Source: Jacaranda mimosifolia (taxonomy: Eukaryota > Streptophyta > Magnoliopsida > Lamiales > Bignoniaceae). Taken from it: a DNA stretch of 64,000 nt. A program made the position numbers and the translations under genes. The DNA is taken from assembly GCA_018894105.1 (NCBI GenBank), contig CM032126.1, positions 3,685,001 to 3,749,000 of the forward strand, written 5' to 3'. The notes beneath the pieces were generated by a model, which saw only the letters and a list, made by a program, of their open reading frames with translations, was not told the DNA's origin and made no database searches. Below, piece after piece: positions 1 to 11,216 of the stretch. How positions within the stretch are numbered: the first letter of the stretch is position 1; the number at the start of each line of letters is the position of its first letter.

Positions 1-2191
1 TCGATATTTATCCTGATTGGTTGGAATATAGTGTTTCATTAGATGCAGCCTTTTGCCTTCCTTGTTATCTATTTAAGGATGAAGAGTTACATCAACGTGG
101 AGGAGATGCATTTTCAACTAAAGGATTTCGGGCTTGGAATAAAAAGGAAAGATTTGCTACTCATATCGGTGGGCCTAATAGTGATCATCACAAATCAAAG
201 AAGAAGTGTGAAGATTTGATGCAACAGAGTCAATCCATTCAAACAGCTTTGGATAAGCAATCAAGCCAAGCTAAGTTGGAGTATCGGATATGTTTAACTG
301 CATCGATTAAAGCTGTGAGATTTCTTTTGGGTTAAGGAATGGCATTTCGAGGTCATGATGAAAGTGCATCATCATCAAATAAGGGTAACTTTCTTGAACT
401 TTTGAGATACTACACAGAAAATTATGAAAAAGATGTTGCTGCAATATTGAGAAAAGCACCAAAAAATAATCAGCTCACTTGTCCAACAATACAAAAAGAA
501 ATTATACGTGCATATGCTATAGAAACAGCTAAGGTCATCATAGAGGATTTAAATGGTGATTGCTTTAGTATACTTGTTGATGAGTCCCGTGATATATCGT
601 GTAAGGCGCAAATGGCTCTTGTTTTGCGATATGTTGATAGGAGAGGATTTGTAATGGAGCGATTTATTGGGATTCTTCACGTTCATGATACTAGTGCTTT
701 ATCTCTAAAAGAAGGAGTTGCTTCATTGCTTGCTCAACATTCATTAAGTATATCATATATACGTGGTCAATGCTATGATGGAGCAAGTAACATGCAAGGT
801 GAATTTAATGGACTTAAAGCTTTAATTCAACGAGAAAATAGGTCGGTTCATTCAGTTCATTGTTTTTCTCATCAACTTCAATTGACTCTTGTTGGGATTA
901 GTAAGAAATGTGATGAAGTTGCTGGAGTTGTTAACTTAGTTTTAGCTGTGATAAATATGGTGGGAGCTTCTTTTAAACGTAGAGATGAGCTTCGAGATGC
1001 ACAAATTCTCAAAATCCAAAAGGCATTTGAAATGGGTGAGCTTCAGACTGGTAGGGGTCTACATCAAGAATTAGGTCTTGCGAGACCAATTGATACTCAT
1101 TGGGGATCTCACTTTAAATCTTTTGTTAACTTCATTCTATTGTTTGATTCAATAATTGATGTGCTTGACACTGTTGGTACAGATGCAGACTCATCAGATG
1201 AAAAATGGAAAGCGCGTGGGCTTGTTGATGCTTGTCTAAAATTTGAATTTGTTTTCATGTTGCATGTTATGAAGAATATTCTCAGCATCACAAATGAGCT
1301 TAGTTTAGCTTTACAAAGAAGGGAACAAGATATTGTAAATGCCATGTTACTTGTTCGAGTAGCAAAGAAACGGTTGCAAAAGACAAGAGATAGTGGATGG
1401 GATTCACTTATTGGTGAGGTGTCTGAATTTTGCATCAAACATGATATTGAGATACCTATATTTGATGATCTCTATGTCTTTTTGGGAAAATCAAAGCGAA
1501 GAGTTGCTGAGTTTACGGTTTTACATCATTACCGTGTTGAAGTATTTTATAAAGTTATCGATTGGCAATTTCAGGAATTAAATAATCGATTTAATGAGGT
1601 AACATCTGACTTACTTCATGGTATGGCTTGTTTATCTCCATCTCAGTCATTTGCCAGTTTTGATATAGAAAAGATCATGAGATTGGCTGCATTATATCCT
1701 GATGATTTTAGAGAATATGATTTAGTTGAGCTTCGTTGTCAGCTTGAGAATTATATAATTGATGTGAGTTATGAGGATGTAAGATTTTCTAGTGTGAACG
1801 GAATTAGTGATCTATCCAAAAAGTTAGCTGAGACAAAGAAGCATTTGGTGTATCCTCATGTGTACCGACTTGTGAAATTTTCATTGCTTTTGCCGGTCGC
1901 CACTGCAAGTGTAGAGAGAGCTTTCTCAGCGATAAAATTTATCAAGACTGATTTGCGGAACCGAATGGATGGTGATTTCCTTAATGATTGTTTAATAACT
2001 TATAAAGAAAGAGGTGTATTTATAAGCATTTCAGATGATGATATTATGACGACGTTTCAGAATATGAAAACTCGTCGAGGACAATTGGATTAATGTATTT
2101 AAATTTTATTTTTATTAAATATTAATCATTTTGAATTTATTTTTAATTAATATTTTGACCCCACTTACCTAAATTTCTGGATACGCCACTG
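1..2191 (+). mobile_element. hAT-superfamily DNA transposon, 3' part
   Basis: The element enters from the left edge of the window. It ends at 2191 with CGCCACTG, whose reverse complement starts CAGTGGCG, the usual terminus of plant hAT elements; the inverted repeat can be followed inward (CAGTGGCGTATCCAGAAATT). The body is one long transposase frame (3-2093). The next 8 bases, GCTGGTGG (2192-2199), are the expected target-site duplication, and from there the sequence is P450 coding sequence. The 5' terminus lies outside the window, so the second copy of the duplication cannot be seen. Confidence 0.85.
3..2093 (+). pseudogene. hAT transposase (TTF zinc finger / DUF4371 / hAT dimerisation), nonsense-mutated
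   Basis: The frame is open from the first bases of the window to TAA at 2091-2093, except for one in-frame TAA at 333-335. The part before it has the Cys pattern of a TTF-type zinc finger (CLPCYLF). The part after it has the DUF4371/RNase H-like core (GQCYDGASNMQG near 770-800) and ends in the hAT C-terminal dimerisation block (PVATASVERAFSAIKF near 1890-1940, with the acidic residue of the catalytic triad expected here). The stop falls inside a well-conserved stretch (FLL-stop-GMAFRGHDES). A single base change from a Gln codon would explain it. The protein would bind the element ends and catalyse cut-and-paste transposition, but this copy cannot make a full-length enzyme unless the stop is read through. 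Confidence 0.85.
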
Positions 2192-4134
2192 GCTGGTGGG
2201 CAACATGTTTGATCTCGGGGAGGTACCCCACCAGACATTACAAAAGCTCGGGGCCAAATACGGCCCAGTTGTCTGGCTGAGACTCGGCGCCATCAACACC
2301 ATGGTGGTCCAATCAGCAGAAGCAGCTACTGAACTTTTCAAGAAATGTGACCTCCCTTTTGCTGACTGGAAAGTGCCCGATTCCCTGACGGCTTTCGACT
2401 ACTACCAGGGATCCGTGGCTATTGGAACTTACGGGGATTACTGGCGTAAGCTGCGCCGTATCTGCACGACAGAATTCCTCGTCCACAAAAGAATCAACGC
2501 CTCGATTTCTCTGAGGTAGAAGTGCATTGACAATTTGGTTGAATGGATCGAACAGGACGTGGAAAAATCCAGGAAGAATGGTGGATCCGGGGAGATTCAG
2601 CTTGACAGGTTTCTCTTTGTTACTGCTTTTAATGCAATTGGGAATCTTATGCTGTCTAGGGATGTGATGGACTCGAGGCTTGAGAAGGCGAGCGAGTTTT
2701 TCGATCCGTTTATCGTGTTCATGGAATGGGTCGGGAAGCCTAATATAGCTGATTTCTTGCCGTTCTTGAAATGGTTTGACCCCCTAAAAATCAGGAGGAA
2801 TTCCGAGAAGTATTTGGAAAGATTGCTGGAAATTGCTTCCGGGATTGTCCAGGACAGGATTCGGGAGAAGCAATCCGGGAAAGAGAGGAATACACACGAC
2901 TTCTTGGATGCATTGTTGGATGATGAAGGCGACGGCAACGCGGAGGGACCTGAGAAGCTCACGCAGAAGAACATCACAATTGTCCTCCTGGTAAGTTTGT
3001 TTTTCTTGATAACTTTGAATAGATGCAAACAAATCAAGCTAACTTGCAAGCCCAACGAGTTGACTCAAAAAATGTTCAAGTTTGAGCTTGAATTGAATTC
3101 ATATAACTTTCAAATCGAGCATGCGTCAAATAATTTTTGTTTACAAGTTTGTGAGTCAACTCACGAGGCTTTGCTTTTTTGAAAAAATATTTGACTAAAA
3201 AACCTGCAATAATATATTAACTAAGAAATTTTGTAAAATATTTTAACTTTTCGAACTCGAGCCCAAGTCTAAACTCGAATTTATGGTTAATGGTTTGATC
3301 ATAGGTTCGAACATAATGAATTAAATCAAACTAGATAAGTTGGTCCAAGCTCGAACAAGGCTCGACCTAGATCGAGTCTCTATTTTCTCGTTTGTGAAGT
3401 TCGAGTTTAAAAAAATGGCCAAGACTTGATTTAACTCGTTTTCATCCCTACTTTGAAGTATCCGACTTCCTTAAATCCTAGACTATAAAATCCAAGAATT
3501 ATTGAAAAAAATTCGTAAATTTCAGGAAATGTTTTTCGGAGGAACTGAAACAACAAGCAGCACGATCGAATGGGGAATGAGTGAGCTGCTGCGGAACCCG
3601 GAGCCAATGAAGAAGCTCCAAGAAGAAGTCGATCGGGTCGTGGGCCGTGATCGTAAGGTGCAAGAGAATGACCTAAACAACATGCCCTATTTGGCTGCAA
3701 CGGTGAAGGAAATCCTGCGATTACACCCTGTTTTCCCCATGCTGCTTCCAAGAAACTCCATGCAAGCCACTGAATTCATGGGCTACGTGGTGCCCAAAAA
3801 CACACAAATATTTGTGAATGCGTGGGCTATCCACAGGGATCCGGCTTCATGGACTGACCCGCTGGCCTTCAAGCCAGAGAGGTTTTTGGACTCGGATGTG
3901 GATTACAAGGGCCAGAATTTTGAGCTGCTTCCATTTGGTTCGGGCCGAAGAACCTGCATAGGGCTGGCTTTGGGGCACAGAATGGTGAGCTTGAGTCTGG
4001 CCAGTTTGATCCATTCTTTTGATTGGAAGCTTGGAGTTGGCACCAAGCCAGAGTCGCTGGATATGAGGGAAAAGGTGGGCTTGACTATGCGCAAGCTGGT
4101 GCCCTTGAAAGTAATTCCCACTCCCAGAGCGTAA
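2192..4134 (+). pseudogene. Cytochrome P450, CYP76-like, disrupted
   Basis: A microsomal mono-oxygenase of the CYP76 type (closest in wording to CYP76A; the family oxidises terpenoids and related small molecules). Two exons: 2192-2990 and 3526-4134, with a phase-0 GT-AG intron in the usual CYP76 position just before the I-helix. Visible motifs are the oxygen-binding I-helix GGTETTS at the start of exon 2, the ExxR helix KEILRLHP, and the haem loop PFGSGRRTCIG near 3933-3965. The N-terminal membrane anchor and proline hinge are missing because the hAT element at 1-2191 interrupts the gene at the conserved WPLVGN segment. A second lesion is an in-frame TAG at 2517-2519, in the C-helix region after IRT-type sequence. 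The rest is well preserved, so inactivation looks recent. It cannot encode a working enzyme as it stands. Confidence 0.85.
3020..3449. mobile_element. hAT-type MITE in the P450 intron
   Basis: A 430-bp AT-rich insert makes up most of the intron. It is flanked by a perfect 8-bp direct repeat, ACTTTGAA (3012-3019 and 3450-3457). The ends are imperfect inverted repeats: TAGATGCAAAC on the left and the complement of AGGGATGAAAAC on the right. Inside are many CTCGAGC/GAGCTCG-like words, also seen at 8133-8558 and 47452-47989. No coding capacity. Confidence 0.8.
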
Positions 4135-5366
4135 TGGTGAGATGCATATATTGGCAGCCTACTGGATTCAAGATAAAAGTTGCATATCTATTTTCTTTTC
4201 ATTTATGAAGTCTTATGTTGTAATTCTTAATAAATTCTGTTGTGAAGGCTTATGTTGTAATTCTTTATAAATTTCGTTAATGAAACTAAAATCTATTGAA
4301 GTGCAGTGATCATTCCTTATGTTTCGTTATTACGGACTCTTTTATCTTTTTTGCCCCACGTTGATGCTCTTGATTGATGGCAATCGTCTCCCAATATATA
4401 ATAATTAACGTTTGAAAGATAAAAGCATTTGAAATCTTTCAAACCAGCAAACTTAAAATGTATAGAACTCTTCCTTTGAACTATAATGTTTAGGATGCTA
4501 TAAAAGCTATAACTTTTAATACAAATGGAAGAAAAAACTGAGGATCTATTTATAGTTTTTGAAAGACTACATGCACATGACTATCAAAAAGGTCGGGAAT
4601 TAAATTAATGTGCTTTTTTAAAATGACACAAACTGAACAAAATATGTCCATTAGCACTGATCATATTTGCAATCACATTTCTTGAATGAGTGCTAACAAA
4701 CAATTATATCTTTTACATCTTTCCATACAATCAAATCTCTCGTTTCTAATTTACTTGAGATTGACAACTTGTCATCTTTCCAATTTCATTTCACAATTTA
4801 ATCATGCAAGTTGTATATTTTTGACATTAATTTCTCATTTACCTAAAATTAATTTTGACCAATTAAACATATTATTGACATCAGCCAACAGAATATGTTA
4901 CAATAACATAGTAAAAACCACTTAATTAGTTGATAAAACTTTAGTCCAATCAACTATCTAAACCAATTTTTCAACAAAAGCAAGCGAAAAAATTGTGGAT
5001 AATGCCCAATTCCACCAAGTTTTCTACTACAAGCTTTGTGCTGTCATGAAATTCAATAACGATGATACCCAAATCCATTTGCAATAATGCTATGATAAAA
5101 AAGACTAAATCGTAATTATCGAATCTACATTTTCTGATATCTTTTTTTAATGTTTCATATGGAGAAAATAACATTGGCGGTTTGATTATAGATAACAAAT
5201 ATAGCAGCGGTCTAAATTCTGCTTTTTCACAAAGAAGAAGATTTAGACTTCAGTTCTTTCACCACCTAAACCGGCATTGGAAGAATACCTTTGATTTCTT
5301 AAAGGATGCGCCGCAAGAAAGCTCTTCCCCAATTCTGCCTTCAATTTAGGCACATAAAGCAATCTG
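4135..5366. other. Spacer between P450 and DUF668 genes
   Basis: Two AATAAA-like signals lie just after the P450 stop (4225-4275). At about 4780-4890 there is a diverged copy of the unit tandemly repeated at 25352-25575 (shared words such as ATTTCTCATT and CCAATTAAA). I see no gene here; 5200-5366 is probably the 3' UTR of the minus-strand gene. Confidence 0.5.
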
Positions 5367-7100
5367 TTAGGAAGTATGATCAATCATCTTGCAGTAAATG
5401 TTATCCCTGGGAAGCATATACCCATCATATGCCCTACTGCATGAAGACTCTCGAAACGGTTTCTGATTAATTTCTCTTCCAAATCTAGCAAGGTAGTTTA
5501 GGCCCATCAGAAGTTCTACAATTGCTGCCTCAGTCTCCACTTGGTTTGCGAAGTAAAGGGTCTGGACAAGAAGCACATTCGACCCATAAACTAATCTCTG
5601 CCTCTCAAAATTCCGCTCAGATTGCCATCTCACCATGTTGTGAGCGAGTGGAGACAGCCAGTCCAATATGTTTGAGAGCGCTAAGCTCCACTCTGCTGCA
5701 AAAGAAGAATCATAGACAGATGAAGCCAAACTTCTGGAAAATGTCTTTAGCTTTGCCCTCAGAGATCTCCTAATAGTTGCAGGTAACGTATTATACAGAT
5801 CATCTCTTGCATTGAGGCTAATCAAGTGAGGTGCTGAAGCCAACTTCTCAATCAATATGATGACATTCGCGTAGTGGAGAGCCAATGCAGCATAACCAAG
5901 AGTAGATGGAGAAGCATTCAACAGACGACGCTTGGAATTAAAGAAAGATACTCTAGTGGAACTTATGCTATTGCGTGAAAAAGGAACTGCTCTGGTATCT
6001 TTCACATCAGTGGCATCTTTGAGAGAAGCGTCATTTGACCTGAATGAGCTACATGATGGTGTGTAGATCTCTACAACAGGAGATTGACTTCCACCAGTCA
6101 TGCATCCTGTGAAGCCAACAGGAGCAAATATTCGAGCTTTCACTGGATGCTGTTTCCTGCAAGAGATAGATGATTGAGAACGTAAATGGGATTTTGTGTT
6201 CTTTGATTTACTCTTATCACCTCCAAGGCCCAAATTTGAAAAAGACCTCCCTAAAGGAACTGCAAATCTAGACAGGTTGATTTCTGATGGATAAATTGAT
6301 GTTTGCATAAGACCAGCAATGGAATTGCTATGAATAAGGCAATCACTGTTCAAGTTCTCATGATCATTACTTCCCTCAACATTCCCTGTCTGTTTAGTCC
6401 CACAAACACATTTGATCCTCTCTACAATTGTGAAAATAGATCTGACCAAAAGTCGGACCATGTAGTCATTCGTTCTGACCCAAGGAGACATCTCCCGAAG
6501 ATTCTTCACTTCCTGACGTTGCCACGCTACCTTCTGCTGAAACTCAAGCAATTTCACCTGGCTCGAATCTGCACCAGCTCGCATTCGTCTTAGACTTTGC
6601 TCAAGCTCGGCTAACACTTCAAGCTCTTGAAACAGCTGTTCTGTTGCCGCCACAAACCTCTCCATTTTCTTAACTTTCTTCTCCATCTTCTTGGGCTTAT
6701 ATTGCCCGCCATAACATTTGGGATCAATCTCACCCACATCATCAAAAACTCTTTCAAGATTGTGATACATTGGGTTTATGCACTTCTTTCCAAGTATAGC
6801 CACCAACTTGGCCACGCTTCCCAAATTCTCAATTATCTCGGCAAGAGCAAGATTCATAAGATAATCATCATCTTCAGAAACAAGCTTCTGGATGCCAATT
6901 GAGTTTGCAAACTCTTCTCTTAATCTAACAATCTGTCTATCAGTCAGACACTGCCATAAGCTAACCACCTTTGACATCAACCTTGATATCTCAAATGCCA
7001 AAATTCCAACCACTGGTCTCTCCAGCTCCCATGACATACTTTTCCGTGAACTTTTCCATATATTACCAAACCAAGTATCCGTCACAATTTCTCCCACCAT
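5367..7100 (-). CDS. DUF3475/DUF668 protein, PSI1-like
   Basis: A 577-residue single-exon gene. The N-terminal DUF3475 block covers about residues 31-90 (from GILAFEISRLM). A charged, probably coiled-coil stretch follows at about 135-205 (KKMEKKVKKMER onward). A Ser-rich low-complexity middle precedes DUF668 at about 399-500 (LGYAALALHYANVIILIEKL). Arabidopsis relatives include the PSI proteins, linked to growth and phytosulfokine signalling. This protein starts MVGEI and lacks the MGG N-myristoylation start of the PSI1 group, so it belongs with the other plant DUF668 proteins, whose role is poorly known. No membrane segment or signal peptide. The ATG at 7100 gives the family's normal N-terminus. 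A duplicated G-box lies 0.7-0.95 kb upstream. Confidence 0.9.
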   Translation of the reverse strand: MVGEIVTDTWFGNIWKSSRKSMSWELERPVVGILAFEISRLMSKVVSLWQCLTDRQIVRLREEFANSIGIQKLVSEDDDYLMNLALAEIIENLGSVAKLVAILGKKCINPMYHNLERVFDDVGEIDPKCYGGQYKPKKMEKKVKKMERFVAATEQLFQELEVLAELEQSLRRMRAGADSSQVKLLEFQQKVAWQRQEVKNLREMSPWVRTNDYMVRLLVRSIFTIVERIKCVCGTKQTGNVEGSNDHENLNSDCLIHSNSIAGLMQTSIYPSEINLSRFAVPLGRSFSNLGLGGDKSKSKNTKSHLRSQSSISCRKQHPVKARIFAPVGFTGCMTGGSQSPVVEIYTPSCSSFRSNDASLKDATDVKDTRAVPFSRNSISSTRVSFFNSKRRLLNASPSTLGYAALALHYANVIILIEKLASAPHLISLNARDDLYNTLPATIRRSLRAKLKTFSRSLASSVYDSSFAAEWSLALSNILDWLSPLAHNMVRWQSERNFERQRLVYGSNVLLVQTLYFANQVETEAAIVELLMGLNYLARFGREINQKPFRESSCSRAYDGYMLPRDNIYCKMIDHTS

Positions 7101-7802
7101 CCCTTAAATATCCTCCAACCTAAGCAAGAATCTCAATCAACTGCACGACTCCTATAAAATTCAACCATACAACAAAAATCAGACCAAAAACCAGTCAGAT
7201 ATAACTTTATGATGAAATCTTAAACTTTCTTCTTTATAATAATTCCAAATCAAGCTAAACAAACAAAGCATATTCTCCTATCATTACTAGGGCTTAAAAT
7301 TTCACGCTTGTCCTTCCCCAACATTTTCCCAGAAACCAAAAGAGTGCAAAATATCACAAAAAATCCTAAAATTACAGCTCAAAAACAACAATGCCGCAAA
7401 AGGACAACACTATCCAGCAAACTATAAAATCTCAAAAACTCACCGTTCATTCGAAAAACAATAGACATAATTTGACCTCCAGAGCAACATTTTACGCTCG
7501 CTACCCAATAATTGGGCAGAGATAGAGGAAGAGTGGGTCAATTTCGTAAACTATCGGTGCAAATAATGTTTTGAGGACAAAGTCGAAGAGTGAGGTCGAG
7601 AAGAAAAAGAAAAACAAGAGGAAAATTATTTTGGGAAAGGTGGAGGTGGGGGTGGGGGTGCACATGTTGTTAACGGGCGCACGGCCGGCGTCAAATAGGG
7701 ACGACTCGTTTGACCGCAGCACTACGACCGTACTAAAGTGCGCCCATAACTTCGCTGTAAGCTAGGTAAAATTGTTCGTTTGTGCTCTCGGATAATTTTT
7801 GT

Positions 7803-7812
7803 AACACGTGGC
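7803..7812. promoter_or_regulatory. G-box/ABRE, copy 1
   Basis: ACACGTGGCA, with a CACGTG core at 7805-7810, is the classic ABRE/G-box bound by bZIP and bHLH factors. It lies about 700 bp upstream of the DUF668 start codon. Function is inferred from the motif only. Confidence 0.4.
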
Positions 7813-8046
7813 AACCTAATGTGGGATTAGAATTTGCCTTACGATGTCGTATGGCGATGGGTTTTGTTTATTTCAGGCAACATATATTAGGGATGCAAAT
7901 TTGCCAAATTAAGCCAATTCAAGCTTTCCTCATTTTTTTAGGCTTGAACTCGAGCTCAACAAACTAAGGTAATTGAGGCAGTAAGCCCATAACTTTGTTG
8001 TGAGCTAGGCAAAATTATTCGTTTGTGCTCTCGGATAACTTTTTGT

Positions 8047-8056
8047 AACACGTGGC
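8047..8056. promoter_or_regulatory. G-box/ABRE, copy 2
   Basis: The same ACACGTGGCA (core 8049-8054), 244 bp from copy 1 and produced by the tandem duplication. The motif is identical in both units although the surroundings have diverged; with so short a motif this may be chance. Confidence 0.4.
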
Positions 8057-8132
8057 AACCTAATTTGGGATTTAGAATTTACCTTACGATGTTGTACGGT
8101 GGTGGGTTTTGTTTATTTCAGGCAACATATAT

Positions 8133-8558
8133 TAGGGATGCAAACGAGCCGAACTAAGTCGATTTGATCTTTGATCATTTTTTCAAGCTCGAACTTGAGC
8201 TCAACAAGTTTAGAAAATTGAGCTCGAGCACTTGTTCTAGGTCGGCTCGACTCAATTCATTAGGCTTGAACTCATAATCAAGCTATAGGCTCGAGTTCGG
8301 CTCTGGCTCGAGCTTAAAAAGTTAAATTATTTTATTTTATTATATTTAAAATTAGCTATAAACTCGAGCTCAAAAAGTTAAATTATTTTATAAAAAAATT
8401 TTAAATTATTATATTTTATTATATTTTTTTAAATAAAAAATATAGGCTTGCGAGCCAGCTTGCTAGCTTACGAACAAGAATTATTTGGCTCGAACTCGAG
8501 CCACTTTTTGAGCCAGTTCATCAAGTTCGTGAGTTTGCTCAGTTCGTTTGTATCCCTA
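8133..8558. mobile_element. hAT-type MITE, CTCGAGC-rich
   Basis: Terminal inverted repeats TAGGGATGCAAACGAG (left) and the complement of TAGGGATACAAACGAAC (right). Flanks are ACATATAT (8125-8132) and ATATATAT (8559-8566), a 7/8 match to an 8-bp duplication. Inside are repeated GAGCTCGAGC-type words. No coding capacity. Confidence 0.7.
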
Positions 8559-8669
8559 ATATATATGCTTGTTTTTACATAGTGCAAAATCATACGGTTG
8601 CGCTTAGAGCCCCTTGTAAATTTAGAGAACTTTGGGATCTGAAAGGCACTTGCCTAAGCTCCTAACTAA

Positions 8670-9039
8670 GAGGGTGCTTGGTTAAACTTATTCAAAAGGT
8701 TTTAGAAAGTCTTATATCTTATAAAATATTTTTTGAGCTTATAAGATACTAGATCATTTTTTAAAAATAAGTTCTTAAAGCGTTTGGATAAAATAAAATC
8801 TTAAAGTTTATAAGATGTTAGTAATGGTAATTTTGTAAGAATTTGTTAAAATGTTCAAAATAAGTTAAGAACTCTTTACATTTTTAAAAAGAGCTTATAA
8901 GCTCCTAGCATCTTATTTTTTGAGCTTATAAGCTCTTTTTCTAAAAAAAAAAATTACAAAACAGTCTTTAATAGCTTATAAGCTCTTTAACATCTTATAA
9001 GATATTTTGAGAAATTTATAAGCTCACCCAAATGCCCTC
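8670..9039. mobile_element. Tourist-like MITE (family T3)
   Basis: 370 bp with ends GAGGGTGCTTGG and complement GAGGGCATTTGG, flanked by TAA on both sides (8667-8669, 9040-9042), as in PIF/Harbinger elements. The interior is full of short palindromes of the AGCTTATAAGCT type, giving strong hairpin potential. A related element is at 61697-62083. Confidence 0.75.
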
Positions 9040-9042
9040 TAA

Positions 9043-10638
9043 ATCTTGTGAAGACAAATTAATATATTTTTTCAGGGTTGATAAATTTTGATATCGATAA
9101 AATTCACCCTTGACAGTAACATATTGATAATTAATAATAAGCGTGTTGATTAAATGGCTCTAAGTTTACTTTAATGTTGGTTGTTTTTGCAAGTTATGCA
9201 TAGTTTTTTGTGATATTATACTGATAAAATTCATATTTTTATTAATTATTTAAGTATTTGATATGTTTGGAACTGAATACGAAATTATAACTATTACAAG
9301 AAGAAATAAGGTTGTCACTTAGCTTCCCTCTTGGTTCACGATTTTCTTAACCAAGGTTTCAGTAGATACCGTACAAAAACGAAAATTGGGTTTGTGGGGT
9401 ACAAAGCTTCTAATTCATAAAGGAATATCCATATCTAAATTTGTGGGAAAAAAAAATGAATTACAAAAGAGTATATCCACCAAGTCGAATGTTGTTGTCA
9501 TGCATTAATTTTATTTTTAAATGTTAGTAACATTCTTACCAAGTCAATCACCCGAGACTGTGTTTGGGCATACCACTAATTGTTTTCAAATGTCATAATC
9601 AAACATTTAAACAAACTTTATGTTGCCCTAACCATAAAAGTGTCTCGTTAGGTAGGCTATACAACAAAGCAAAAAACAAACACATCCTAGCATGACAAAT
9701 GCCTTAGCCTGTCATTAGTTATTAGGTTAGTATTTTGCCTAACCTCCTCCTAATAAAGAATTAATCAAAAATATTATTTCTAAAGAGTAAAGCTTTCAAG
9801 TGAGTGTTATGGCATGGCCCAGTTGCTGTTGTTTGCCGGCGTTTATGTTGCGTCTACTTACTTAGGTCGTTGTAATGGGCCCGGAAAGAATTAAAATAAA
9901 TCTAGCAAGGAGACTAAAAACAAGACACTTAAATTGACTTCCTCTTGTATGATACTGATTACTATGATATGAAAAGTTGGATTCCATGTGCATTGGGTCG
10001 TTGATGTTTTGGGTCCCAATGTCAATTTGAGATGGGGCTGTTAATAAATACGAATTGATTTGAGACTCACAAGCTTAATTTGATATATTTTATATTCTTT
10101 TGGTATGAAATTCACAATATATTATAATAGTTTTAAATAAAATGTACAGACCTGTCTCGCTTTTGAGTACGTAGTTTATATTAAAGCGAAGAAAAAGAGT
10201 TCAACAAATCATGTATCGCACGCAACTAGTCAGCTTACATAGTTCATTAGTTCTACTGATTAGACTAATCCATAATTCAATTTATCTAAAAATGTGCTCG
10301 AAGTTGGAGAGTGGAGGTGCTATTCCTATTGAATTAGGTCCTTCCCACAAGACCAATGTCGACGCAAGTTTTATAGAATTTAAATTTAAGCTCAACGAAA
10401 TTAGGATTCGAGTCTAAATTATCGAGAGCGATATGAGATAGTTTCAATTTGACAGGAATAGTTTTCATATGAGATAATAAATATTATATATAATACGATA
10501 CAAGTTATAAAAAGATAAATATAAAATATCAATATGTATATATGAAATTTATCACAAAACTAAGAATTTCAATATTTTAGAAGCAATATAAAGAACTTAA
10601 ATTATTAAAGGGACCGAAAAAGGAAATTGGAACGCTCG
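9043..10638. other. AT-rich spacer
   Basis: No gene seen. At 9075-9115 there is a short imperfect palindrome (AGGGTTGATAAATTTT against AAAATTCACCCT). At 9557-9690 GTGTTTGGGC and its near-complement may mark a very degraded MITE. Confidence 0.35.
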
Positions 10639-10983
10639 GCCTGTTTGGTTTTATTTCCATTTCCATCATTTCCAAAATTGTGAAAATTAGTTATGTGATA
10701 TGATGTGAAAATGGAAATGTATTTGGATGAAATGTTTGGAAATGTAATTATTATGTTGGAAATATAATGATTATATAGGTTGTAGGTGGAGAGAGATAGA
10801 AATAATAGAATAGAGAGAGAAGATATATAAGTTATTGAGAAAATATATATATGTTATTAGAAAATGTGTTTTGAAAATTGAAATTGAAATTATGTTGAGT
10901 GAAAAAATTTTAAAAGTGATGATTTCTATTTTTAGAATAGTAAAATTGATGGAAAATGGGTTTGAAAATAAAACCAAACAGGC
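10639..10983. mobile_element. Tourist-like MITE (family T1)
   Basis: 345 bp with near-perfect terminal repeats, GCCTGTTTGGTTTTATTT at both ends. Flanking triplets are TCG and TCA. The interior is an inverted-orientation relative of 15715-16030; both contain the segment around TTGTAGGTGGAGAGAGATAG. Confidence 0.75.
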
Positions 10984-11216
10984 TCACAAGATTGCAACAC
11001 CTTGGGTTTTTGTTTTGTCTATTATAAAGAGGAGAATTGTAAATATTTTCCACAATTCCTACATGAGCCCAAAGCATTAGCACGTTAAGGGCTCAGCCAA
11101 TATTAAGCTACCAGCACTGACCGGATTCAATGGATAGCCGGCTGAGGCCCATGATGATTGGGAGCCTATGGGCTCAGTCCTCCAATTTTATACATTTATC
11201 AATTTTCATTGCATTC

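Larger units (their letters stand above)
7742..8220. repeat. 243-bp tandem duplication upstream of the DUF668 gene
   Basis: Unit 1 (7742-7984) and unit 2 (from 7985) both begin GCCCATAAC and stay alignable for about 200 bp, with substitutions and small indels. Each unit carries ACACGTGGCA and later AGGCAACATATATTAGGGAT. Unit 1 includes the first ~95 bp of the MITE whose complete copy begins at 8133, so the duplication happened after that insertion. Confidence 0.85.
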
